This document shows, piece by piece, positions 35,761 to 45,116 of a stretch of 58,563 nucleotides of DNA. This DNA is from Flavobacteriales bacterium TMED191 (lineage in GTDB: Bacteria; Bacteroidota; Bacteroidia; Flavobacteriales; TMED113). Where the stretch lies: NCBI GenBank assembly GCA_002171975.2, contig NHIO02000038.1, forward strand, positions 30,406 through 88,968, in the 5' to 3' direction. Numbering within the stretch: the stretch's first letter is position 1; every line of letters starts with the position of its first letter. Below the pieces are notes generated by a model. The model did not search any database and was not told the DNA's origin. It saw nothing but the letters and a program-made list of their open reading frames with translations. Made by a program: the position numbers and the translations under genes.

Positions 35761-36616
35761 TTTTCTTTAAAAGCATTTTATATCTATATTTTCTAATAAA
35801 TCTGCCTAAATCTTTACTAACAATAAAATTTTTTCTTCTAAAAAAAGCTGAAAAAAAACCAAAAAACATAGATAGAGATAATAATAAATATGGTGACTTG
35901 ATTAAAAGTTTCATACAATTACCCATTAATAAGATCAAATCCATTCTAATTGTATATAACATCTGACCATTTCTAAAAGCAGCTCTTAAATAACCAAACT
36001 CCTTGTGAGTGGGTCGTTGATGGATTACTTGTAATTCGGGTTTAACTATTACATCCCAACCATTAAATCTAGCATGATGTTCATCAACTGTATCCCAACC
36101 CATATTTTTTATTAATCCTCCAATAGAATTAAAACACTGTCTTCTATATGCTTTAATTGCACCACGAACATGATCCAAATTAGTTGCTCTTTCAATATAA
36201 AATTGACTTTTATTCTTTAATACACAGATGCCTCCACAAATACCAACCTTGGAATTTATTTTAAATTCGCTTACAATATTTTCTAAATAATTAAAGGGCA
36301 AAACTAAATCAGCATCTAATTTCATAACAATATCATATTGCTTAGATGATTTATAATTATATCCAAAATAAAATGCCTCCATCACACTTTTACCTGGGGA
36401 GCGAACGTTAAATTTTTCTTTTCTTAAATACTTAATCCAAGAATACTTGACTGCTGCTTTTTGAATAACATTACTAGTATTATCCTTAGATCCATCGTCA
36501 ACAATAATCCACTCTAGTGGAAGAAAAGATTGATTAACAACTGATTTAATTAATAGAGGGAGATTTCTCTCCTCATTACAAGCTGGAGTGATTATTAAAA
36601 TTTTCATGTTTGACAT
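35753..36616 (-). CDS. Family 2 glycosyltransferase
   Basis: A 287-residue inverting GT-A transferase, expected to add a sugar to a lipid-linked or surface glycan. It shows ILIITPACNEERNLPLLI at the N-terminus, the nucleotide-sugar WIIVDDGSKDNTS, and the metal-binding MKLDADLVLP near residue 98; a hydrophobic stretch near residue 245 may touch the membrane. It overlaps the preceding flippase gene by 13 bases and is the last gene of the carB-to-glycan operon. Sugar specificity is unknown. Confidence 0.9.
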   Translation of the reverse strand: MSNMKILIITPACNEERNLPLLIKSVVNQSFLPLEWIIVDDGSKDNTSNVIQKAAVKYSWIKYLRKEKFNVRSPGKSVMEAFYFGYNYKSSKQYDIVMKLDADLVLPFNYLENIVSEFKINSKVGICGGICVLKNKSQFYIERATNLDHVRGAIKAYRRQCFNSIGGLIKNMGWDTVDEHHARFNGWDVIVKPELQVIHQRPTHKEFGYLRAAFRNGQMLYTIRMDLILLMGNCMKLLIKSPYLLLSLSMFFGFFSAFFRRKNFIVSKDLGRFIRKYRYKMLLKKII

Positions 36617-37935
36617 TTATTTTTAAGTACTAAATATGACATGAAACCAAGTAATGAATACATAAAAGCACCAAGTAATGAATATATAAATAACATATCC
36701 TCAACATTCGATGATGGTATATACCAAAACATAAATAGTAACAAAATTAAATAAATCAATTGCCAAATTAGTAAATAATGATTTTGCAAGGTATAAGACA
36801 AACTGGGCATAACAACATTAAATACAAAACGAGCAAATAATAAGGGACATAGTAATTTTATATACATACCTATATCAGCCCATTCGGGTCCTAAAACAAT
36901 AACAAAAAAATTCTCTGGCAGTATATAAAAAGGTATTATTAAACAAGTACTAATAACTAACATTAAAAACACTGATTTTTTAAAAATTGCAAGCTTATCT
37001 TTGGCAGTAGTCAAACGCTGATAAAAAACAGTTTTGAAAGAGTTCGAGATTACACCTAGTGGTTTACCAATAATTTTATCAGCTAAATCCAAAATACCCA
37101 CTGTAAATAAACCAAAAAAAGCAGTAAAAAATCCTAAAATAATTTTTTGTGCGAAAAAATTTAAAATTGAATGAGGAGTTTCAAAATATATAAATTTTCT
37201 ATACTGATAAGTTAAAATAGGTAATCTAGAAATAATAAGACTATAAGGAATAGATTTTATTGTTATTAATAAATGACGTAATAATAAAAAACAGGCCATC
37301 AATCTACCAGTAATTTGACCAAGTATCAAACTAAACTTATTCAATGGAGAAAAATAAAAAGCAATTGAAAGAGGCGTACTTAAGAGAGAATGGGAGATAT
37401 GAGAATATGACATATTTTTATAAAGTTCTTTTCTATTATTCCAACTATATAAAATATTATAAAAACCTAAAAAGATAGCACCTAATGGAACCAAATAAAT
37501 AATCAAAGGGAAATATCGATCATTAAAATTATCTTGACGAATCAAATCAGTAATATTTAAAGTACTGATTATCAGTTCATAATCTGAATTGATAATAAAA
37601 GTCCAAGCTCCAAAAGTTATAATAGTAATAATAAAAGAGATAAGCAGAAGTGTAACAAAAGCACGTATACATAATATTGCAGCATCTGTATCTTTTTTTG
37701 GTAAAACAACTGCCATTTCTAATCTAAATGTACTTGAAGTGGCAATAAGTTGAATAGCAGCTAAAAAAATAGCTAAAAGTCCAAAATCATAAGGTGAAAA
37801 AAACCTAGTTAATATAGGCAATAAAAGCAATGGTATTAATTGAGAAAAACCAACACCACTTGTTAATATAAAGAGATTCTTAAAATAATTTGAATCAATT
37901 AATTCATTATAAATTTTTTTAATCATTTTGAACAT
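36604..37935 (-). CDS. Wzx-type polysaccharide flippase
   Basis: A 443-residue integral membrane protein with about twelve hydrophobic segments and the N-terminal LTSGVGFSQLIPLLLLPILTR typical of lipid-linked oligosaccharide flippases (MVF/PST superfamily). It would move undecaprenyl-linked repeat units across the cytoplasmic membrane. It lies between two glycosyltransferases with overlapping ends on both sides (13 bases each), a usual place for Wzx. No Wzy polymerase is identified, though the YfhO-like protein upstream is a candidate partner. Confidence 0.88.
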   Translation of the reverse strand: MFKMIKKIYNELIDSNYFKNLFILTSGVGFSQLIPLLLLPILTRFFSPYDFGLLAIFLAAIQLIATSSTFRLEMAVVLPKKDTDAAILCIRAFVTLLLISFIITIITFGAWTFIINSDYELIISTLNITDLIRQDNFNDRYFPLIIYLVPLGAIFLGFYNILYSWNNRKELYKNMSYSHISHSLLSTPLSIAFYFSPLNKFSLILGQITGRLMACFLLLRHLLITIKSIPYSLIISRLPILTYQYRKFIYFETPHSILNFFAQKIILGFFTAFFGLFTVGILDLADKIIGKPLGVISNSFKTVFYQRLTTAKDKLAIFKKSVFLMLVISTCLIIPFYILPENFFVIVLGPEWADIGMYIKLLCPLLFARFVFNVVMPSLSYTLQNHYLLIWQLIYLILLLFMFWYIPSSNVEDMLFIYSLLGAFMYSLLGFMSYLVLKNKCQT

Positions 37936-39206
37936 ATATCATCAATTATTTTTATTAATTTTTTTGACTGTTCTTCTCTTGAAAAATGAGCAATATTATC
38001 AGAAAATAAATCATTAGAATTACGTAAATCATATATCTGTAATATTGTATCATGTAATAATTGGTGATTATCAAAATCTACAAACCATCCATATGAAATT
38101 TTAGACATAACTTTCTCCAAATCACTGTTTTTTTTGCCAATTGCTAAAATTGGTCTTCTAGCTCCAATATACTCAAATACTTTAGCGGGTAATCGACCTA
38201 ATACAGCTTTGGTATTTCCTTGTGTAACTAATAAAAGATCACAATTAATCATTTTATTAATAGCTTTAGAATGAGAAAGGTAATTGAAATATTCAAATTT
38301 ACCTTTTAAATCAAATTGTTGAATTTGTTCGAAAAAGCCTTTGAAAACTTCACCTGAAAAGACTAATTTTAAATCACTCTTAAAATTCGGTATATTATTA
38401 CATATTTTCTGAAGTGTTCCCCATAAAAAAATATGATCTCGTAATTTATTATACAAACCAAAATGACCAATAACAAATGAATTATTTAGTTTAGGATATC
38501 GAGGTGAATTATAATCTTCTGGATCAAACCCATTTGTTAATACAGCTGTTTTTTTTGCACCCATCTTCTTGAAATCATTTGCCCATGAGGAACTGACTGA
38601 TAAAACTAAATCCGAATGAGATAAAACTTTATATTCTAAATCTTTATGCTTTTTTTTTCGTGATTTTAACAATGGTAATTTATCAAAATACTCAATATTA
38701 GTCCAGGGATCTCTAAAGTCAGCAATCCATTTAATATTATGTTTCCTTTTTAAAGCTAATGCAATTAGATGCATACTATGAGGAGGACCTGAGGAAATAA
38801 TTACATCAATATGATTTTTTTTTAGATAATTATTTAAAAAAGAAACCGATGAACTGATCCATAAACATCTTGAGTCAGGAACAAATATGTTAGCTCGTAA
38901 CCAAATTAAGATCCTTAATAAAATATTGGTTTGGTTTTTTATTAAAATATCAGAAGATGGTTTATTCTTAGTAAAGAGGGAAACAATTTTTTGAGGCTCA
39001 AAAATTTTATTTCTTAAAACCTTTAAACCTTCAGGTATACTTGATAATAAACTTGAATCTTCTAATGAACTTAACCCATTTGATTGAGTATATATGATAG
39101 GTTCATATTTATGTCTTAAAAGATATTTACTTAACTTGAGCCATCTTTGTACACCTACCCCACCTTGAGGAGGCCAATAATAAGTAATAATTAATACCTT
39201 TTTCAT
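37923..39206 (-). CDS. Family 4-like glycosyltransferase
   Basis: A GT-B retaining glycosyltransferase. The N-terminal VLIITYYWPPQGGVGVQRWLKL is a strong family marker, IADFRDPW lies in the acceptor domain, and GRLPAKVFEYIGARRPILAIG is the C-terminal donor-binding E-x-x-G region. I use the ATG at 39206, giving MKKVLIIT and a 4-base ATGA overlap with the preceding gene; the in-frame extension of 19 residues upstream lies within that gene and looks non-coding. Length 427 residues. Confidence 0.9.
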   Translation of the reverse strand: MKKVLIITYYWPPQGGVGVQRWLKLSKYLLRHKYEPIIYTQSNGLSSLEDSSLLSSIPEGLKVLRNKIFEPQKIVSLFTKNKPSSDILIKNQTNILLRILIWLRANIFVPDSRCLWISSSVSFLNNYLKKNHIDVIISSGPPHSMHLIALALKRKHNIKWIADFRDPWTNIEYFDKLPLLKSRKKKHKDLEYKVLSHSDLVLSVSSSWANDFKKMGAKKTAVLTNGFDPEDYNSPRYPKLNNSFVIGHFGLYNKLRDHIFLWGTLQKICNNIPNFKSDLKLVFSGEVFKGFFEQIQQFDLKGKFEYFNYLSHSKAINKMINCDLLLVTQGNTKAVLGRLPAKVFEYIGARRPILAIGKKNSDLEKVMSKISYGWFVDFDNHQLLHDTILQIYDLRNSNDLFSDNIAHFSREEQSKKLIKIIDDICSK

Positions 39207-41635
39207 GTCTTTTTTGCAAATAATCTTAAAAACGATATAATTGCACTCAGTATCAATAAACAAGATAACACGAATGAAATTTTAGATGATATAAAAAAAG
39301 ATTTTGGTTTAAACTCAAAAACAATCTCACTAGTTCCTTCTGGAATCATCAAGGCTCTTAACAAATAATTAACTGGAATGTGATCAACCAGAACACCATC
39401 TAAATATGCGTTCCATCCTTTAGGATAAAAAATTTCCGAAAATACAGCTAAACTTCTAGTATTTACTTGAGTTCTATATATAAGTTTATTCGGTCTATAT
39501 GATGTTAATTCAATAATATTGTCTTTATCAAAACTAAAATCACCAACATAAGTCTGATGTTTCTTATTAATAATTACTGATTTTTCTGGTTCAAAATCAT
39601 TTAATGACATGAGCTCTAAATCTGCGCTATTTACCCAATTAGCTTGTTGAACAAACCATGCATTTCCACATGCAGATTCATTTTTTTGAACAATAGGCTC
39701 TCTATTTTGATTGGATGTAATTATATACTTAGTATTTAGCATATTAATGACATTTAAATTGCCTTTACTTATATGAGAATCGATAAGTTCTTGATATTTA
39801 CCTAGCTTAGCACCGTGATAACCTCCTAAAGAATGATGAAAATAAGATGTGCGAGCACCCTGATCCAATCTTTCATTTAAATTATATACTCTGTATATAC
39901 TAGTGTCTTGTTTTATTATCCTGTCAAAATCTTGCATTTGAAATGGAATCTCTACAATATTTTTATCAACAAAACTGCTATGATTAAAATATCTTTTGTT
40001 AATAAACCATAGATCAAGAAAAATTAAAATAGATAGTGCGTAAACCCACTTAAAATTTTGTTTCTTAGACTTAATAATTGCAAAATATATAATACCTGTG
40101 CCAATAGCAATAAACATCATAGATCTTAAAATATCTGATTTATACATTAACACTCTGTCCTTAATTAAGGCTTTCGTAAACCAATTAGGAAACTGAGCAT
40201 CGCTAATGGATTGAAAATCAAATATTAAATTCCCAAATAATAAGAAAAAAACTGACGATAAAATTAAAAGGCCTGAAGACTTTAAAACAATATATTTTTT
40301 TTCACTCAAATTTATATCTAATTTCCATAAATTGTAAATCCCAAGAACACCTAATAAAGGAACTGTAAATTCTGCTATAACTAAAATCATAGAAACCGTT
40401 CTAAATTTATTATACAATGGGAAATAATCTAAGAACAAATTTGTAATCAATGGAAAATATTTTCCCCAAGCTAAAATAAAGGAGAATAAAGTGAGTACAA
40501 CTAAAATCCATTTAATAGGTTTTTTTAATGTAAAAAAGCCTATGAAAAACAGTAACCATACAACAGCACCAATGTAAACAGGACCAGCTGTAAATTGTTG
40601 AGGACCGAAATATAATGGAACAGCTTCAAGAAAACTTTTACTATCTCTTTTGGAAATACCGTTAGTTCTGAGTGCTTCATATACTGAGGATTTTTCGGAT
40701 AGTTTCCCAACTGATGAACCACCCTTGAAGTTTGGATATAAAAGATTAAATGTTTCTAACATTCCATAACTGTAAGATGTGGCATAGTCCTTATCCAAAC
40801 CACTTGTTTGATTAGTTGATTTAGGTTTTAATTCAGACATTCCTCTTGTAGTATACTTACTATATTCATAAGTTGACCAGATACTTCCAATATTAATTAA
40901 AATAGCTAATAAACCTGCAGTACAAAAAACTGATGTAGACCTAATAAAATTAGCAATCTGACCTAACTTAACGGCTCTAATCATATAATTGATCCAAAAG
41001 GCAAAAATTATAAAGAGAAAATAATATGTTATTTGTAAATGATTACCTCTCAAATGTAAACCTAAAAATAGAAATGAGAGAAAAAAACCAAATATCATTT
41101 TAGTTAATGAAGTATTCTCTTTTCTAAAACAATGAATCATTCCTGCTAAGGAGGGAGCAATATAAGAAATTGCATGAGCTTTTGTATTATGGCCAACTTC
41201 AATTATAATAAATAAATATGTTGACAGACCAAATGCTAATGCACCTAGAAATGCAAAATGTGGATTAAGCCTCAAAGAAAGTAAAAGTATGTAAAAACCA
41301 ATAAAATATAAAAAAATAATTCCTATAGGTCTAGGCAAAAACAATTGTAAAGCCTTATCAATTTGAACCAAAATATTATTAGGGTAATGAACCGAAATTT
41401 GATATGCAGGCATACCTCCAAACATAGAGTTTGTCCAAAGTGCTTCTTCATTATTATCAGATCTAAAATCAACAATTTCTTTTGACATACCAAGAAACTG
41501 TTTATAATCGCTTTGATTAATTTTATCTCCTTGTAGGATAGGCAAACAATATACTATAGTTATAACTGCAAATATTATGACTGCAAATATGTGAGGCAGA
41601 TAAAAATTATAGGTATTCAATTTATTTTTCATCAT
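39203..41635 (-). CDS. YfhO-like polytopic membrane protein
   Basis: An 810-residue membrane protein with roughly twelve to fourteen membrane helices, mostly in residues 10-560, and a soluble C-terminal part (PKGWNAYLDGVLVDHIPVNYLLRALMIPEGTSEIVFEF, over two strands) before a last helix. The family resembles C-type membrane glycosyltransferases that use polyprenyl-phosphate sugars; YfhO proteins have been tied to cell-surface glycosylation in Firmicutes. It sits between DUF4834 and the glycosyltransferases with overlaps of 14 and 4 bases. An enzymatic role is inference. Confidence 0.8.
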   Translation of the reverse strand: MMKNKLNTYNFYLPHIFAVIIFAVITIVYCLPILQGDKINQSDYKQFLGMSKEIVDFRSDNNEEALWTNSMFGGMPAYQISVHYPNNILVQIDKALQLFLPRPIGIIFLYFIGFYILLLSLRLNPHFAFLGALAFGLSTYLFIIIEVGHNTKAHAISYIAPSLAGMIHCFRKENTSLTKMIFGFFLSFLFLGLHLRGNHLQITYYFLFIIFAFWINYMIRAVKLGQIANFIRSTSVFCTAGLLAILINIGSIWSTYEYSKYTTRGMSELKPKSTNQTSGLDKDYATSYSYGMLETFNLLYPNFKGGSSVGKLSEKSSVYEALRTNGISKRDSKSFLEAVPLYFGPQQFTAGPVYIGAVVWLLFFIGFFTLKKPIKWILVVLTLFSFILAWGKYFPLITNLFLDYFPLYNKFRTVSMILVIAEFTVPLLGVLGIYNLWKLDINLSEKKYIVLKSSGLLILSSVFFLLFGNLIFDFQSISDAQFPNWFTKALIKDRVLMYKSDILRSMMFIAIGTGIIYFAIIKSKKQNFKWVYALSILIFLDLWFINKRYFNHSSFVDKNIVEIPFQMQDFDRIIKQDTSIYRVYNLNERLDQGARTSYFHHSLGGYHGAKLGKYQELIDSHISKGNLNVINMLNTKYIITSNQNREPIVQKNESACGNAWFVQQANWVNSADLELMSLNDFEPEKSVIINKKHQTYVGDFSFDKDNIIELTSYRPNKLIYRTQVNTRSLAVFSEIFYPKGWNAYLDGVLVDHIPVNYLLRALMIPEGTSEIVFEFKPKSFFISSKISFVLSCLLILSAIISFLRLFAKKT

Positions 41636-41867
41636 TTAAATCTTCAAAATCAACATACTCTCCCCCTGGATCAATATTCTGATTTTTCTTGTAAGAAACT
41701 TCTGTATCACCATTACGATGTTTTTTATAATTTGTTTTTTTATTCTTTTTACTCATATCCTTTTGGATTTTGGTAATCATATTTTTCAATAAAAAGGGGG
41801 CTAAAAATCGTAAGAGCAATTTTAGACAATAATAAATTATAATTAGAGAAAAGAGAAACTTTAACAT
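41622..41867 (-). CDS. DUF4834 small membrane-anchored protein
   Basis: An 81-residue protein with a hydrophobic N-terminal helix (residues 2-27) followed by a lysine- and asparagine-rich soluble tail ending in GGEYVDFEDL. This layout, with the acidic Y-[IV]-D-[FY]-E ending, matches DUF4834, a small family of Bacteroidota with no known function. Its ATG overlaps the carB stop by one base (TAATG) and its end overlaps the YfhO gene by 14 bases. Confidence 0.75.
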   Translation of the reverse strand: MLKFLFSLIIIYYCLKLLLRFLAPFLLKNMITKIQKDMSKKNKKTNYKKHRNGDTEVSYKKNQNIDPGGEYVDFEDLNDEK

Positions 41868-44716
41868 TATCTACTTAAATATAAATTCCTCTCAGAATAA
41901 ACTTTAACAAAAAACGGGTCTTCTAGGTTACTGATGAAATAAATAATTTCACCTGTAGATTTCATTTCTGGTCCTAATTCTTTATTAACATCAGGAAATT
42001 TATCAAATGAAAAAATAGGCACTTTAATTGCATACCCATCTTTAACAGGTTGAAAATTAATTTCGTCAAGCATTTTTTTACCTAACATAACCTTTGTAGC
42101 ATAATTTATATATGGTTCTTTATATGCTTTTGCAATAAACGGCACTGTCCTAGATGCTCTTGGATTTGCTTCAATTACATATGCTTCCTCATTCTTAATT
42201 GCAAATTGCACATTTATTAAACCTACTGTATTTAATGAAAGAGCAATTTTTTTGGTATACTTAATAATCTTCTCTATAACATTATCACTTAAATTAAATG
42301 GTGGCAATACAGCATTTGAGTCCCCTGAATGAATACCACAGGGCTCAATATGCTCCATTATTCCAATAATATATACATCCTTTCCATCACAAATAGCATC
42401 TGCCTCAACTTCTATGGCTTTTTCTAAATAATGATCTAACAAAATATGATTTCCTGGAATACTTTTTAATAAATTAACAACATGATGTTCTAATTCCATT
42501 TCATTTATAACAATTTTCATGCCGTGACCCCCCAATACGTAAGAAGGTCTTACTAAAATGGGAAATGATAGTGACTTAGCTAGTTCAGTAGCTTCATCTG
42601 CAGTAGTTGCAACACCAAACTCAGGATATGGTATATTAATATTTTTAAGTGTTTGTGAAAAACGACCACGATCTTCAGCTAAATCCAAAGAGTTAAAACT
42701 AGAACCCATAATTTTAATATTATATTTTTCTAGTTTTTGTGCTAATTTCAGTGCAGTTTGACCACCTAACTGTACAATAACGCCTTCAGGTTTTTCATGT
42801 TGAATAATATCATAAATATGTTCCCAAAAAACTGGTTCAAAATACAATTTATCTGCAGTGTCAAAATCCGTTGAAACAGTTTCAGGATTACAATTAATCA
42901 TGATAGTTTCATAACCAACTTCCTTAGCAGCTAAAACCCCATGTACACAACAATAGTCAAATTCAATACCTTGACCAATTCGATTAGGTCCTGAACCTAA
43001 TACTATTACTTTCTTTTTATTGCTGACTACACTTTCATTCTCAGCATATGACAATCCATCAGGATAAGTTATTTTTCTCTCAAATGTTGAATAGTAGTAA
43101 GGAGTTTCAGCTTTAAATTCAGCAGCACAAGTGTCAACTAATTTATAAACACGCTGAATGTCATATTTTTGTCTTAAATCAAACACTTTACTTTCTAGAG
43201 CACCTAATAAATGTGCTATTTGTCTATCAGCAAAGCCTTTTGTTTTTGCTTTTAGAAGCAAATCTGAAGATATAGAATTAATACTATGTTCCGAAATTTT
43301 ATTTTCAATATTGATTAGTTCTTCAATTTGACGAAGAAACCAGTTGTCAATTCCAGTAAGTTGTTTAATACGTTTTATAGGAATACCTATTTTAAGTGCA
43401 TCATAAACTCTAAAAACTCTATCCCAAGTTGGATTCTTAAGTGCATAAAGAATATCGTCTTGATTAGTCCAGTTTTTACCATCGGCTCCTAAACCATTTC
43501 TTCTAATTTCTAATGATTGACATGCCTTTTGTAAAGCCTCCTGAAAAGATCTACCAATTGCCATAACTTCGCCAACAGATTTCATCTGCAAACCTAACAA
43601 TTTATCACATCCAGGGAATTTATTAAAATTCCATCTTGGTATTTTTACAATTACATAATCTAATGTAGGCTCAAAATAAGCAGAAGTATTTTGTGTAATT
43701 TGATTTTTCAATTCATCTAGAGTATATCCAATAGCTAATTTAGCAGCAATTTTTGCAATTGGATATCCAGTTGCTTTGGATGCCAAAGCTGACGACCTAG
43801 AGACTCTTGGATTAATTTCAATAGCAACAATTTCTTCCTTTTCGTCTGGACTAACAGCAAATTGAACATTACAACCTCCAGCAAAATCCCCTATTGAACG
43901 CATCATATGAATTGCCATATTACGCATTCTTTGATAACATGCATCTGATAATGTCATTGCTGGTGCTACAGTAATTGAATCACCAGTATGAATCCCCATA
44001 GGGTCCATATTTTCAATAGAACATATAATTATAACATTATCATTAGAGTCTCTAAGTAATTCTAATTCATATTCTTTCCATCCTAACAAGGCTTTATCAA
44101 TTAAAACTTCGTGAATTGGAGAAGCATGTAAACCTTTATTTAGTGCTTTTTCAAAGTTTTTTTTCTCAAAAACAAAAGTAGCACCACTACCCCCCAATGT
44201 AAATGAAGGTCTAATAACTAATGGGAAACCAAATTCCTGAGCAATAGACTTACCCTCTAAAAATGATGTTGCAATTTTTGCAGGAGCAACTGGTATCTTA
44301 ATTTTATTCATTAATTGTCTGAATTTCTCTCTATCTTCAGTAATATTAATTGCATCAATGTCTACTCCAATTATTTCAACATTATACTTTTTCCATATTC
44401 CCTTTTCATCTGCCTGAATACATAAATTTAAAGCAGTTTGACCACCCATTGTAGGTAAAACTGCATCTATGTGTTTTTCGCTAAGAATTTTTTCAATTGA
44501 TTCACACTCAAGTGGTAATAAATATATGTGATCTGCTACTACAGGATCTGTCATAATAGTAGCTGGATTTGAATTAATTAATGTGACTTCAATACCTTCC
44601 TCTCTTAAAGATCTTGAAGCTTGAGAACCAGCATAATCAAATTCACAAGCTTGACCAATAACGATAGGTCCACTTCCAATAATTAAAACTGACTTGATGG
44701 ATTTATTTTTAGGCAT
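41867..44716 (-). CDS. carB: Carbamoyl-phosphate synthase large subunit, lacking the allosteric domain
   Basis: Makes carbamoyl phosphate from bicarbonate, ammonia (from CarA) and two ATP for arginine and pyrimidines. Both halves are present: the first ATP-grasp with ERPLLRAL-equivalent GSGPIVIGQACEFDYAGSQ at the N-terminus and GGSGATFVF, the oligomerisation region, and the second half with VLGSGPNRIGQGIEFDYCC and VLGGHGMKIV. At 949 residues it ends just after the second synthetase domain and lacks the ~120-residue MGS-type allosteric domain of E. coli CarB (1073). carA is not adjacent. It leads a six-gene overlapping run of envelope genes. Confidence 0.96.
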   Translation of the reverse strand: MPKNKSIKSVLIIGSGPIVIGQACEFDYAGSQASRSLREEGIEVTLINSNPATIMTDPVVADHIYLLPLECESIEKILSEKHIDAVLPTMGGQTALNLCIQADEKGIWKKYNVEIIGVDIDAINITEDREKFRQLMNKIKIPVAPAKIATSFLEGKSIAQEFGFPLVIRPSFTLGGSGATFVFEKKNFEKALNKGLHASPIHEVLIDKALLGWKEYELELLRDSNDNVIIICSIENMDPMGIHTGDSITVAPAMTLSDACYQRMRNMAIHMMRSIGDFAGGCNVQFAVSPDEKEEIVAIEINPRVSRSSALASKATGYPIAKIAAKLAIGYTLDELKNQITQNTSAYFEPTLDYVIVKIPRWNFNKFPGCDKLLGLQMKSVGEVMAIGRSFQEALQKACQSLEIRRNGLGADGKNWTNQDDILYALKNPTWDRVFRVYDALKIGIPIKRIKQLTGIDNWFLRQIEELINIENKISEHSINSISSDLLLKAKTKGFADRQIAHLLGALESKVFDLRQKYDIQRVYKLVDTCAAEFKAETPYYYSTFERKITYPDGLSYAENESVVSNKKKVIVLGSGPNRIGQGIEFDYCCVHGVLAAKEVGYETIMINCNPETVSTDFDTADKLYFEPVFWEHIYDIIQHEKPEGVIVQLGGQTALKLAQKLEKYNIKIMGSSFNSLDLAEDRGRFSQTLKNINIPYPEFGVATTADEATELAKSLSFPILVRPSYVLGGHGMKIVINEMELEHHVVNLLKSIPGNHILLDHYLEKAIEVEADAICDGKDVYIIGIMEHIEPCGIHSGDSNAVLPPFNLSDNVIEKIIKYTKKIALSLNTVGLINVQFAIKNEEAYVIEANPRASRTVPFIAKAYKEPYINYATKVMLGKKMLDEINFQPVKDGYAIKVPIFSFDKFPDVNKELGPEMKSTGEIIYFISNLEDPFFVKVYSERNLYLSR

Positions 44717-44750
44717 TGAATATATAAAAATTTAATGAACATTAATTTAC

Positions 44751-44777
44751 AAAAAAAGGTGTTAAAAACACCTTTTT
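44751..44777 (-). terminator. Intrinsic terminator after rpmH (bidirectional form)
   Basis: AAAAAGGTGTT - AAA - AACACCTTTTT forms an 11-bp stem; on the minus strand it is followed by seven T, 23 bases past the rpmH stop and 35 bases before carB. It should separate rpmH from the carB operon, at least partly. Confidence 0.8.
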
Positions 44778-44799
44778 AAAAATTGATTAACTCTAATCA

Positions 44800-44955
44800 T
44801 TATTTTTTAAACATTTGATCAGATACTGATAATGACTTCCTGCCTTTAGCTCTTCTTCTAGAGATAACTTTTCTGCCATCAGCGGTTGCCATTCTCTCTC
44901 TGAAGCCATGCTTATTTTTTCTTTTTCTGTTTGATGGTTGATATGTTCTCTTCAT
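44800..44955 (-). CDS. rpmH: 50S ribosomal protein L34
   Basis: A 51-residue ribosomal protein read on the minus strand from ATG at 44955 to TAA at 44800. The sequence starts [20 protein letters not shown], the unmistakable L34 signature, continues with [19 protein letters not shown] and ends with a short [11 protein letters not shown] tail. Strongly basic, as expected for a protein buried in 23S rRNA. It has its own promoter and terminator and stands between carB and the T9SS cargo gene; rnpA and dnaA, its partners in many bacteria, are absent here. Confidence 0.97.
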   Translation of the reverse strand: MKRTYQPSNRKRKNKHGFRERMATADGRKVISRRRAKGRKSLSVSDQMFKK

Positions 44956-44984
44956 CTTATAAGTATATGTCTATGTTTGGAGTG

Positions 44985-45013
44985 CAAATATAATATTATT
45001 TTTTTATTTACAA
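44985..45013 (-). promoter_or_regulatory. Promoter of rpmH (TTG-N18-TATATTTG)
   Basis: On the minus strand TTG (45013-45011) is followed after 18 bases by TATATTTG (44992-44985), 30 bases before the rpmH ATG, consistent with the Bacteroidota -33/-7 pattern. Confidence 0.55.
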
Positions 45014-45116
45014 CGAATGAAAATGAATATCTCAATCTATCCCAATAATTATAATTTAAATAATTAATCGTACATTTATAAAAGCACCTAATTTACCAAA
45101 CTTAATTAATTTAAAT

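Noticed and set aside
37923-39263. Longer start for the GT4 gene (19 extra residues)
   Set aside because: The extension lies within the overlapping YfhO gene, lacks family similarity, and MKKVLIIT is the usual N-terminus with an ATGA overlap.
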